64,000 nt of DNA from contig NW_004955472.1 of the NCBI RefSeq assembly GCF_000276665.1, positions 3,703,918 through 3,767,917 on the forward strand, read 5' to 3'. The DNA comes from Chinchilla lanigera. Its lineage: Eukaryota; Chordata; Mammalia; Rodentia; Chinchillidae. Shown one piece after another: positions 1 through 9,660 of the stretch; the stretch's first letter is position 1, and each line of letters begins with the position of its first letter. The notes beneath the pieces were generated by a model that was not told where the DNA came from, did not search any database, and saw only the letters and a list, made by a program, of their open reading frames with translations. The position numbers and the translations under genes are program-made.

Positions 1-318
1 CAGTAACTCTATTCTGGTAGGAAGTGAAAATCCTTCCTGTAGTTTTAACCTGCAAGCACCTTATCATCAAAGAAATTAGATACCTTATGTGACCTAAGAC
101 ATAGGTACAAAAACTAAAGTAAAAGCGGCAAAATTACAATTAAAATTTTTAGAATCATTTGTATACCTCATAAATGCATGGACTGTGACAGTTTGACTTA
201 TTTTAGAGCCGTTTTCAGTGTTTCTCTTTCAGTTGGTAGGGATTTTTTTTTTTTTTTTTTTTGTTTATTAGATAGTTTGAACCTCTGTTATATATTTGAA
301 TTTTCATAGCCTGAGCTT
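1..318. other. AT-rich intergenic DNA with T-run
   Basis: No gene or recognisable repeat is visible. A 20-base T-run at 243-262 could be the antisense tail of an unrecognised retroposon, but no SINE body follows it. Confidence 0.6.
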
Positions 319-418
319 TTCTTTTTTTGTTATTTATTTATTTTTGGTACTGGGAATTGAACTCAGGACCTCGTGCTTGCCAAGCAGGCACTCTGCCGCT
401 GAGCTATGTCTCCAGCCC
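319..418 (-). mobile_element. ID-type SINE, antisense
   Basis: Read on the minus strand this is a tRNA-Ala-derived ID SINE: a 5' block complementary to CTCAGCGGCAGAG-like A-box sequence, a B-box-like core in the segment reading ggtactgggaattgaactca on the plus strand, and an A-rich tail (T-rich at 319-344). The flanks agcctgagctttt (about 308-320) and agcctgaactgtt (from 419) look like a slightly decayed TSD. The body is more diverged than the other IDs here, so it is probably an older copy. Confidence 0.88.
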
Positions 419-430
419 AGCCTGAACTGT

Positions 431-1194
431 TCAAATTACATGTTTGGTTTTTAGATTTCAGTATACAGCAGCTCTGTGAACAGGCACAATTTTTATGTGG
501 GACTCACTTGTCATTTTCCTTTGATACCTGACTCTTTGCAAAGTCTCTGTTCTCTTTCTACCTTCTTGGAAATGATATTTTTGTCCTTAATATCATGCTG
601 CTTGGGGTCAGTAGTGTTCACCGTGAACACTAGTAAGTTTTTATGATGATAGGTAAAACAGATCATATTGATTAGAATAAAAATTTGAGGATCAAAATAG
701 CCCTGCACGTCCTCTAAAATCTGTATGTTTGCTCTCTGTAGCCTTCAAATCTTGCATCCCAATTATTTCTCTCAAAGAAAAATAAATGTTACTAGAAATT
801 TTGCTGCAGAGAAGAAATGGATGAAACACAGTTCTGAAACTCTTTCTAATCACTTTGTCATACATCTTCTGCATTTATATCATAAATGTTGGTTCTATCA
901 CTGTTTTAAAGCTGATTGCTTAATGTACATGTTAATGAGAACCACACATTGAAGGTAGTCATCTGATAAACACTTATTTCCCTTCCAGATATATTTTTTA
1001 CTTATATAGGTCCATGGTCTTTTGTTTGCAATTCTCAAACTTAAAAATATTTAACATTGAAAGCATTTCTGCACTAATTTAGAGGTCAAACCTAACCTTA
1101 TCTGTATTCATTTGGTGTCAAAATGTGATTTGAAACTATTTACTGTCTGTATTTAGTCAGATTTTTCTGCAGAAATACGGGTGCTGTTTGGTCA
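431..1194. other. Unassigned intergenic DNA
   Basis: No gene is recognised. The only structure is a palindrome at 612-632 with 10-bp perfect arms (tagtgttcac / gtgaacacta) around one C. Small ORFs on both strands overlap each other and show no protein family. Confidence 0.6.
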
Positions 1195-1710
1195 TGACAT
1201 ACTTTACTGAACACCTCTCAGCCTCTGGTCGTGCTCCATAGGGAACTTGGCCAGGGATGAACGCAAGACCAAAGCACACAAATAAACTGTGGGTCAAAAA
1301 ATCACATAGGCTCTATTAGAAGTAAGTAATTAAACTGTGTGACAAAAAGGACAAAGGCTGTGTGAAAATCCAGTCATTAAACAAAAAGAAGTCTAGATTA
1401 GTGAAGCATGTTGTGTCTGACCATTGTCCTTCCCCTTTTCCCCTTTAGGAACAACTGCTTAAACTTAAAATAGCTCCTGACTCAAACTGCTTTTCTCCTG
1501 CTTTTTCAAAAAAGAATCTCACACTGACATTTTAAATAAAAGCCAGAGAGTTCTTGGCTTGGTGGCGCTCTCCTCCAGGGTCTCCCTGATGGCGGGGAGC
1601 TCTCTGTTTAGAATGGCTTCTCTGGGCCTCTGCTAGACTGAACCAAGTCTCTTCTCCAAATAATCTCTATTTACCCTCTACACCACGCATGGTCGCTCAC
1701 TGTGACCATA
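1195..1710 (+). mobile_element. Possible ERV LTR (class I-like)
   Basis: The block has LTR-like order: a pyrimidine/purine-mixed upstream part, a TATA-like tttaaataaaag near 1533-1544, a more GC-rich segment with two ggcgg/ggcgc patches, and an AATAAT polyadenylation-like signal near 1659 followed by T-rich sequence. It stands out from the AT-rich flanks. I did not find convincing TG/CA ends or a TSD, so this is an inference from composition and signal order. Confidence 0.3.
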
Positions 1711-1727
1711 CTTTATAACATGCGTGA

Positions 1728-1728
<1 letters not shown>

Positions 1729-1761
<33 letters not shown>

Positions 1762-1770
1762 ACACACACA
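1729..1770. repeat. (CA)n microsatellite
   Basis: An almost pure CA dinucleotide run interrupted by one T (cacacatacaca). It directly follows the possible LTR. Confidence 0.97.
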
Positions 1771-2783
1771 TGATATATCCTCCATAATGTCAGAAAAATA
1801 ATTTTCAGTTGTGAAATTTCCTTGAGCAAACTTATGGAAGTTCTTTAATTCATACACTTACATATCTAGAATTACTAGAACTGAAACTAGTATTTCTAAA
1901 ATCAAGGCAAGTTTTTGACAGTTGCTTCTAAACTTTCATTCATAAATTATAACTGTCTGGATTCTCTCTAATACTGATTTTTATTACTACTTTTTAAAGT
2001 TTTGTCAGTCCTAAAAGTTGAAAAAAGTTAGCCGTACTCTTTAATTTTTAACAATGCTGGCACTGTTGAATGGAAATATGTAAGTAGTTCAATAATTCCC
2101 TTTGGAGTTTTTGTCTTCTCCGGGTTGATCATGATATATAAAGATAATTCCCACAACCTAAGTTGACCAGGAATGTATCATAAAGTACATAAATCAAAAG
2201 TGCACATTTTGATGGATTATTGCAAATCTAAACACTTATGCAACTCCATAAGGACCAGAGTATTATTGGAGAGCCAGTTTTAGGATCTGAATTTCCCATA
2301 ATACCAGATGGACTTTGTGATTAATTCTATTTACTACACTGGAGGTGGAAGTGTCTGTTGATAATGTCACGTTTTGGCTGGAGCATTTGTAAGTCAGTGT
2401 TCAGGACTGCAGCTCGTTCTTCACCTGATACCGCCAGAGAGGTCACATGTCTCAGAAGGTAAAGAGGCAAAATAGCAGGACCTTTGTTTGTTACCTTGGG
2501 TCCCTAAGTGACTATATAGAACAGTGTCCTGACCTGAATTAGACATGCAGTATGAGCAAGAAATAAACTTTGCTATCCTATATTATTAATTTGGGGATTG
2601 TTTATACTATAGTGTATTCAGTTCATTCTTTCTGCTACATAGGGTGACTCAGACCAGGCATGCTTGGTTAGCACAGCCTTATCAGAAGAATTAGCTATGA
2701 CAATTAGATTGAGGATATCATGGTGAGATATCCTCATGGTGCAGAGCACACCCAGAGATACTTAGGAGATTGTAGAGAGTGAT
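1771..2783. other. Unassigned intergenic DNA
   Basis: No gene is recognised. A perfect hairpin lies at 2711-2735 (arms gaggatatc / gatatcctc, 7-nt loop). The rest is AT-rich, low-information sequence. Confidence 0.6.
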
Positions 2784-3186
2784 TGCCATAGTTTGAATGT
2801 ATATATCCCTACAAAATTCCGGGGTTGAAACTTTAACCTCAAATGATGGTGTTAAGAAGTGGAACCTTTGGGGACTGATTATCTCTGAGAGTTCCTCATT
2901 CCTGAATTAGATAACTGTTCATGCCAGAGAAGCTTTAGAAAGCTGCTTCATCTTTCCATTTCTTCTGCCATTTGAGGACACAGTATCCTTTTATGCCTTT
3001 CCACACCTTCCCTGCAACAGCAGGGCATCATCTTGGAAGTCGAGCATAGCCTCATTAGACACCAAAGCTGTTGGTAACTTCACCTTGTAATTCTTAGCCT
3101 GTCAAAACCTGAGCAGCACATTTTTGTTGTTTATAAATTACCCAGCCTAAGGTACTTTGTAATAGCAGGAGGAATGGATTAAGACA
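2784..3186 (+). mobile_element. MaLR-type (ERVL-MaLR) solo LTR
   Basis: Starts TGccatagtttgaatg and ends gattaagaCA, the classical ends of mammalian MaLR LTRs. Internal matches include the gaggacacagtat segment, the cctcattagacaccaaa segment and the ttgtttataaattacccag segment near the 3' end. The flanks gtgat (2779-2783) and gtggt (3187-3191) form a 5-bp TSD with one mismatch, so the copy is full length but old. No internal retroviral sequence is attached. Confidence 0.8.
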
Positions 3187-3701
3187 GTGGTTATCAAGAA
3201 TAGAATTATTTATAAGACATCATTCTAAATTTGTAGTAATAGTCATGAGGAGATGACTTTTGCCATGCTTTCACTGTTTAAAAATTAAGAGACAGCAAAT
3301 TTCACTAAGCAGTCCTAGCAAAGATAGAACAGTTTTAAATATGAATTTTTCTGATGCAAGATGACCAGTGAAGAACGACTGGTTGCATAATTTAACATAG
3401 CTAGCGTGCTGATGAATGGGCCTTTTATCAGATGACTTTCACACGATCAAATTATGCTGTTTCTGTATGTATCTATGTTTGACAAATATTAATATTATGC
3501 TTGCATAGTGCTATCTACCTATATCATTGATGTTCTTAGCACATGCTTTGAAAGATACCACATGATTAGTCATTCTTATTTCCTCCTAAATTTATCCAGA
3601 GATATGCCATACAGTTGCATGCACATATGCTCATGTTAAATGACATATTCAACTCAAGTTATTCATTGCTTTGATTGTTTCTTTTACACAATCTCTTACA
3701 A
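3187..3701. other. Unassigned intergenic DNA
   Basis: AT-rich sequence with no gene, repeat or conserved motif that I can support. Confidence 0.6.
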
Positions 3702-3860
3702 CAGGACTCAGCAAATTTTTCTGTGAAAATCCATACCATAAGCATTTCAGGATCCACTTCCAAAGCCATAGACAATATGTAGATATGTGTTCCAGTGAAA
3801 CCTTATTTACAAATCAAGTGTAGCGCAGATTTTGTTCATAGGCCATCATTTGTCAACAAG
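3702..3860 (-). mobile_element. MER5A-like hAT DNA transposon, antisense
   Basis: The plus strand reads as the complement of MER5A: caggactcagcaaatttttc at one end, then agccatagacaatatgtag and gaaaccttatttacaaa in the middle, and ggccatcatttgtcaaca at the other end. MER5A is a short non-autonomous Charlie-type hAT element without coding capacity. The two ends form the expected imperfect terminal inverted repeat. Confidence 0.75.
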
Positions 3861-5221
3861 TTTTGGGAGGTTTTCTGTACAGGTATATATGTAGCTACGT
3901 CATTCTTTAAAAGTTTGGTACTAGTCCTCTGTTGGTCTGAGTTGTTTACAGTCCCCCTTTCCAACAGGAAAGAGTGCTGCAGAGGAAGAAATGGAGCACA
4001 CAGGGAGCATAAGTTGCCTTGAATCACTATGATAACAAGTGGTAAAGCTTTGAGTTGAACATAGGTAGTATGGCTTTAGGGCTTCTGCTCATCAGCACTG
4101 CCATACACCTCTTCCACCATTGAACATAATTGGTGTAGAGTGGTCCATCTTGGAAATAAGTCCCAATCACATTTTCTCTTCCTTTGGTGGTGAGGTCCTC
4201 TGTGTGTCTATGATTTTTATCCACCTGGAACATCCCTATTGGGCACACCACTGTTTCTATGTCATCTCAGGCGGCTTCCATGTTACAGACATTCTGACTT
4301 TTGCTAATTTTCCAGCTGTAATTTGTTGACCAGGGTAAGATTGTTCATATAGCGTAATCTGCAGCGAAATGGCCATTCAAGTGACAGCTTTTTGCACTTG
4401 ACAGTAAATGTGTTGTTCTTTGGAATGTTCAGTCTATTCAAGTTGTACTAGAGACTTCCAGGTATAAGGAAATGGATTTGTCAGCAGTCAATGCTGTCCT
4501 GCGTTCCATCAACACCATTAAATAGTAGTGAATAAAACAAGATTTCATTACTGCTACAAGCTTGCTCTCTGACTTGGTGACAGTCTAATCCCAAGGTTCC
4601 CTGCTCTAATATTTCTGCATCTTCTTCATACACAATCTTTGCCTACAGCAAATCTTCCACCTCCACCTAACCAGAATTTCCCTCCTACCCTATCATCTCA
4701 CTTCTTTTACTCAAATTTTGAAACTAATTTCAATCCCAGGATTTTATTCAGGACTTTAGGTCAGTATGGTCTGTGGAAGAACAGCATGAATAACATTTGA
4801 GGAAGTCTGAAGTATAGGAGCTCACCTTCCCTCCCTACAAATGGAACACAAATCTCTGGGAGATCACCCAGAGACCAGTGCTTTTGCTTTGTTTGTTATT
4901 TTGTTTTTTGTTTTACTAAGTTCCGCAGAATATTTCAATGTCACCCAAAATTTAGGAGCACTGTTCTAGGCTACCTTGTAACATTTCAAAAAATTGGTGA
5001 AATCGCAATAAGTCAACAATAAAACTTCATTCTTGGTAAAATTACAATCAGTACAGATTAGGGAATTCTCCTTTGGAGTTGTCACTGGCTGAAGGATGTA
5101 CATTCCTCTCATGTCAGGATGCTATCACTATGTGGTCTCCATAGACACTCCAGACAGAAAATGGATGAATGAGCAGTGGTGTCTTATGAAGTGAAGCTTA
5201 AAAGCAGCATGCATTAAGCAG
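3861..5221. other. Unassigned intergenic DNA
   Basis: No gene is recognised. Overlapping 60-75 codon ORFs around 3795-4330 run on both strands through the same DNA and look like chance frames. A 7-bp hairpin (ctctggg / cccagag) lies at 4854-4873. Confidence 0.55.
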
Positions 5222-5330
5222 TGTGTGCCATGGTGACACCTATAATTCCACCATGTGAGAAGCTGAGGTAGGAGGATTGTGAGGTTTGAGGCCAGCTTGG
5301 AAAAAAATTGGGACCTTGTCTCAAAACAAA
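5222..5330 (+). mobile_element. B1-like SINE, diverged
   Basis: A 7SL-derived B1 outline is visible: a ccatggtgacacctataatt box, agaagctgaggtaggaggat, gaggccagcttgg, then ccttgtctcaaaac leading into an A-rich tail. The element is shorter than a typical B1 and lacks part of the right half. Its A-rich tail runs into the CAG repeat. Confidence 0.75.
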
Positions 5331-5332
5331 AA

Positions 5333-5335
5333 CAC

Positions 5336-5367
<32 letters not shown>
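5333..5367 (+). repeat. (ACC)/(CAG)9 trinucleotide repeat in a B1 tail
   Basis: Two ACC units are followed by nine uninterrupted CAG units (5339-5365) and then a CAA. The tract sits in the A-rich tail of the upstream B1, so it probably arose from SINE tail mutation. It is not within a supported coding exon, although frames on both strands read through it as poly-Ser, poly-Cys or poly-Ala. Confidence 0.95.
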
Positions 5368-5370
<3 letters not shown>

Positions 5371-6022
5371 AAAACAATACAACATCCATTGTTCCTATCC
5401 ATGTGCTATTGGCTAGAGCTCAGTTATGCAACACCAGTCGCACTGCAAGCAAACCTACAAATAATAGAGAACCTGTAACCTCTCATGAATACACAGCGTC
5501 TGCTGCTCCGACTGTCCTTTGCTTTGCTCACTCCACTCCTCCGGCTTTTAGTTCCGTGTCTCCTCTTCGTGCACATCTGCTGCTGACATTATTTGTCCCA
5601 TGCTAAGCGGAGGACGCTTAAGGTTTAGCTCTGATTAAAATATTTTAGCACTCGTTATGTAGTACTAACAAATCACCCTTCAGTGTGTTTACCAGCAGAT
5701 GCTTCTAGAACTTTCATGCTCACATTGTGAATGTGGCATACCACTCTCATTTAAACTCAGATTAAATGATTGGAGAACTTGTCCATATTCTGATGGCAGT
5801 GTGTCTCAGATTGTCAGCCATATTTTCAGTCTACTTTACTGAAGCATTTCTCTTGCCTATCTTTCTTCAAAGAGCCTCTGTCATTTAGGAAGAAATTTAT
5901 TTTCCCGGCGATTATGATTTTTTGACTGCTCAGAGTGTTTTCAAAGTAGTAGTAATTAGGGTTATGTTGCCATTTATTTGCCATATTTCAACACTTAGAG
6001 GTGAGTTTCTGACAGGCTTACA
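5368..6022. other. Unassigned intergenic DNA
   Basis: No gene or repeat family is recognised. Confidence 0.5.
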
Positions 6023-6208
6023 ATGCCTTCCCTCCTTCAACACCATTTTTCTACAACATTGATGATTGAAGAGAAAGAAAAAAGCCTGGCAGAAATTCAA
6101 GAACTTCTGATAGATACTACAGACCGAATATACAAGAGAAAAGAAGAACATTCTTTAAAAACAGCTGAAATAGCTAGTTTTATGAAGGGCAAAAAACCCC
6201 CAAAGTGA
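6023..6208 (+). other. Small open frame, coiled-coil-like; possible exon relic
   Basis: A 61-codon frame whose second half (from about residue 16) is rich in Glu, Lys, Leu and Ile with roughly heptad spacing (EKSLAEIQELLIDTTDRIYK, then KRKEEHSLKTAEIASFMK). This reads more like real coding sequence than the other short frames here. It ends ccaaagtgatag, which contains both the stop and a possible GT donor. There is no poly-A tail and I could name no homologue. It may be an orphan exon, a pseudogene piece or chance. Confidence 0.25.
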
Positions 6209-6531
6209 TAGCATTGAACAGGACTCGTTGTTCAATAAGCCAACTTATAATTTGTCACCATTTGGAACGTGAAACTTCTGAAAAATAAGGCTCATTTTAC
6301 AGTTGTGTCCCTGTGAGCACAGGGTGATTATTTGATGCAATCTCATAGCCAGAAAATTGACTGCTCTTCAATGATCAGAAAAACTCATACTTAAATTTTT
6401 TTTCTCACTAGTATGTCTTATAGTTTATATTTTAAATTGAATTTAACAATTAGGCCCAAACCTTGTATTATGTTACTTACTGCCTCTCTATCATTGTTGC
6501 AATCTGGAAGTTCATACAGAAAATCTCTCTT

Positions 6532-6637
6532 GGGGCTGGGGATTTAGCTCAGCAGCAAAGCGTCTGCCTGGCAAGCGCAAGGTCGTGAGTTCGGTTCCCG
6601 GTACCGGAGAAAAAAACCAAGAAAAAAAAAAAAAAGA
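6532..6637 (+). mobile_element. ID-type SINE, sense
   Basis: Near-intact ID: ggggctggggatttagctca at the 5' end (A-box region), gagttcggttcccggtaccg (B-box region), then a 30-nt A-rich tail with CC interruptions. It is flanked by a perfect 13-bp TSD, agaaaatctctct, at 6518-6530 and 6638-6650. The intact TSD marks a recent L1-mediated insertion. Confidence 0.95.
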
Positions 6638-6772
6638 AGAAAATCTCTCTCAACAGCTTCTATATCTTACTACCCAGGATACTACTTAGCTGCTTCTGTA
6701 GTCTCCGGAAGATGTCAGAACAATGATCCTTACTGAACCCAGAATGAATAGGACTCAGGGTAAAAGTTGTTC

Positions 6773-6839
6773 GATTTTTAAAAATTTACTATAACATTGT
6801 CAGATTGATTTTTAAAAGTTTGCTATAACATTGTCAGAT
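6773..6839 (+). repeat. 34-bp tandem duplication
   Basis: Two adjacent copies of a 33-34 bp unit beginning gatttttaaaa and ending cattgtcagat, at 6773-6806 and 6807-6839, differ at about two positions. It is a local replication-slippage duplication. Confidence 0.93.
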
Positions 6840-7842
6840 GGTCCACTAATTTCATGTATTTTCATCTTTAGGCATTTTTTTTCTCCTATAAAAGTCAGTA
6901 CCTTTATTGAATTGAATTGAATTTCATTTAATTATAGCTTTGATCAAAAATTACCTAAATTTATAATTACAGAAGTTGTGTATCCACATGTTAATTATTA
7001 AGTGTGAGCTATTTCCTTGGTAATCACAGAGGACATATAATTTATGGAGATCTTTGTAGATATTTTCTATCAATCCTGTATACTTAATATGTTTATTTCA
7101 TAGATAAAGTGTCATTAAGGCTTCTTTGTTGTTTACTTTATTATTTAATCCATCTTGAAGATCATTCCATTTCAGCGCATACAGGTCTCCTTCAGCTCCT
7201 TAAGGACTACCAGGATTTCTGCATGTGCTCATATTAATTCATATAAATGCTGCCAAGCAGAGGCAGATTCTCAGTTTGCTTGACACCGAAACTGATGATC
7301 TATTCTCTTTCAAGATAATGCCTAGAAAAATCAGTGTTCTCACGCATAATCAGACAAATAAAATTTCTGACACTCCGAATAGTTCAGGTAATTTAATTGA
7401 GGTCACAATAGACTCAGTAGAGATGTTGGCTCCAGGTACCAGGTGGTTATTTTTCCCCTTGACTTCCAGTGTAGAAGTCTTTCAGAATATTATTTTCTTT
7501 CAGAATTAGACATGCATAAGGTAGTCACAAAGCAGTAGATCTCCTGGTACCTTAAATGGAGTTAGATATAAAAAGAGTATTTGTGGGGATTGAATACAAA
7601 TCATAAGATTGCTGAGGACAGTTCTATTTTCTGTTAGAAAATGAGAATGGTAGGGGACTTTTTGACTTATGAAGGGGTTATGTCCAGGCAAAACCATTGA
7701 GAATTGAAAATCACAGGAAGTTGAGACTGTATTGAACACACTAGACCTACTGAATATTATAACTTAGCTTATCCTAATTTAGAAATGCTCAGAGCACTTG
7801 TATTAGCCTTCAGCTATGCAGAGTAAATAACACAGAGCCTAC
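6840..7842. other. Unassigned intergenic DNA
   Basis: AT-rich. A 94-codon frame at 7225-7509 has no recognisable domain and its codon content follows local base composition, so I do not call it a gene. Confidence 0.55.
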
Positions 7843-8060
7843 TTAGAATGAGCTGCTGAATAAGTACTGTAATTTATTGAGTACTTGTGCCCAGGAGTCT
7901 TTAGCCACATGATACATCGTAGAGTTTGGGTGCTTCACCCCGGGGGTCACCTGCTTGACTGGAGCCTCAGCTCGCTGCCTCTGCCTATCTTCTACAGGCG
8001 GTGCCTTAGCACCTGACCAAGGAACGCTTTCTGCTGAGTGCATACTGCTTTTGCATCATT
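7843..8060 (-). other. GC-richer block with minus-strand frame
   Basis: This ~200-bp block is richer in G+C and CpG than its surroundings. On the minus strand it holds a 66-codon frame ending just before position 7843, plus an AATAAA-like signal (cagtac preceded by caataaatta). It could be the 3' end of an old LTR or a retrocopy, but no family could be named and no poly-A or TSD was found. Confidence 0.25.
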
Positions 8061-8599
8061 AAAAAGTTGAAAAATCTGAGTGAAACTACTGTTGATTGGA
8101 GATTGTTGATTTTAGGGAAAATTGAGGGAGAAAGGCAGTCAACTGAAGTTGACACACTTCTTTTCTACAGAGAACTGTTTACATTTGTCAGTTTGATTTT
8201 AATACCTTGCTAACCTAAAGTTTTATCAGTTAGGGGAGGGTTGGTTCGGCAAGAGAGAGGGAGGAAGGAGAGAGCGGATAATTAGAGGGGCACAGGCATA
8301 TGCAGTCATGTCCTAGTCACCGGTCACCCCGTGAAATAACTTAATTCCCAAACTGTGGATTACGAAGAAACCTGTGCTCCCAGGATAGCACTGGCTTCAG
8401 AGTTCAAGTAAGAGAGTTGGAAAATACCTCAGACTTTAGCTCCATTGTTTTTCTCTTTCCCATGGGGAGTTTCTCTACTTTCTTTTTGGCTCAGCTTTGC
8501 ATTTAAAAGTTGCCATTGAGCCTTACCCATGATTTTTGGTCTTGCACTGGGCGACATTCGGGAATATTTTGTTAGCCATGACACTAGAAGTGGAAGTCT
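8061..8599. other. Unassigned intergenic DNA
   Basis: Includes a purine-rich patch at about 8235-8290. No gene or repeat family is recognised. Confidence 0.5.
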
Positions 8600-9660
8600 T
8601 TCTGAGTCCTTTTAGTTTTTAATAACTTTATACAAGTATGCATATTGAAAAGTACATAGCTTTAACTGTATTTTTTATGACTTTCAAATGGATCACAAAA
8701 TGTGGCCAGCACCAGGTCATGAAATAAAGCATTAGAAGTATCTTAGAACACTCAGCACCTTTCCATTCGATTATCACAGCCAGCCAATCAAGTGTAACCT
8801 CACTACGTTCATTCTCCCACCCTGTGTTTGTCTACCTGATGTCTGTTCTCTGTAGAAACGGAACTGGGGAGACCGCACTGGGTGTATCCGGTTTCTGACC
8901 TGCTGTGCTATGGTTATGAGACTTCTCCAGATGGCATACAGGTGTCGCTGTGCGTTCTTATCACCGTGAAATGATTTAATACTGTTACATGCGAGTGATG
9001 GACATTTGATTAATTTGATGGACATTTGATGGACATTTGATTAATTTCCATTTGCGATTGTTTAGTCATATTCTGAACATTCTTGGACTGTCTTTTGTTG
9101 AGCATATGCACACATTTTTATTGTATTTACTTATGACTATCATGCTCATTAGGTCATAGATGTGCATGTTTTTACCTTATATTTAGTTGTCTGTATTTCA
9201 TTAACTAAAGAATACTCAATATTTTCTGGATGTATGTTTTTTCCTAGAGGTATATATTGAAGATCTTTTTCTCTATAGCTTTTCTTTTACTCTCAATTTT
9301 GTCTTGCAATGAATAAGTATTAGTTGTAGTGGTCTGGCTTTTCAGAATTTCTCTTTGTGTTTACCGCTTCTTCAAGAAATATTTTTCTACCTCAAGATTG
9401 GGAGAATATTCTATATTTCTCCAAAGATTTTTATTTACCCTTGCAATTTGACTTTGTAATCCAGTTGGAATTGATCTTTGTGTGTTTTTATTTATAACCA
9501 TGTGACTAATTTCTCTTGTTATTCTGCTAACATCACAGCCAAATGACTTATTTCCTTTGTTGTTCTGCTAAAATTGCTGTGCTTTTGCGAAAGTCCTCAA
9601 GTAACTGTAGGTGTGCTCATATCAGTGTGCTTATTACAATATTTTATGGCTTTACGTGGA
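8600..9660 (-). mobile_element. Old L1 (L1M-type) fragment, antisense
   Basis: The plus strand reads like the complement of an old mammalian L1 3' UTR and distal ORF2: the tgtttgtctacctgatgtct region, gatggacatttgattaattt, gttgagcatatgcacac, then aatatttttctacctcaaga and ccagttggaattgatctttg further into ORF2. The reading is continuous but heavily mutated, so no ORF2 frame survives. Two small internal duplications (8997-9047 and about 9498-9584) occurred after or during its decay. Confidence 0.7.
8997..9047 (+). repeat. 20-bp tandem duplication inside L1
   Basis: The unit gatggacatttgattaattt occurs at 8997-9016 and again at the end of the tract, with an extra partial unit gatggacattt between them. 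This gives about 2.5 copies. Confidence 0.92.

Noticed and set aside
5286..5606. 106-codon frame through the CAG repeat
   Set aside because: The repeat arose in a B1 tail; the frame has no domain and the other frames read through equally well.
6532..6637. A possible tRNA-Ala gene
   Set aside because: The A-box/B-box-like sequence belongs to an ID SINE with an A tail and TSD, and there is no tRNA cloverleaf or terminator.
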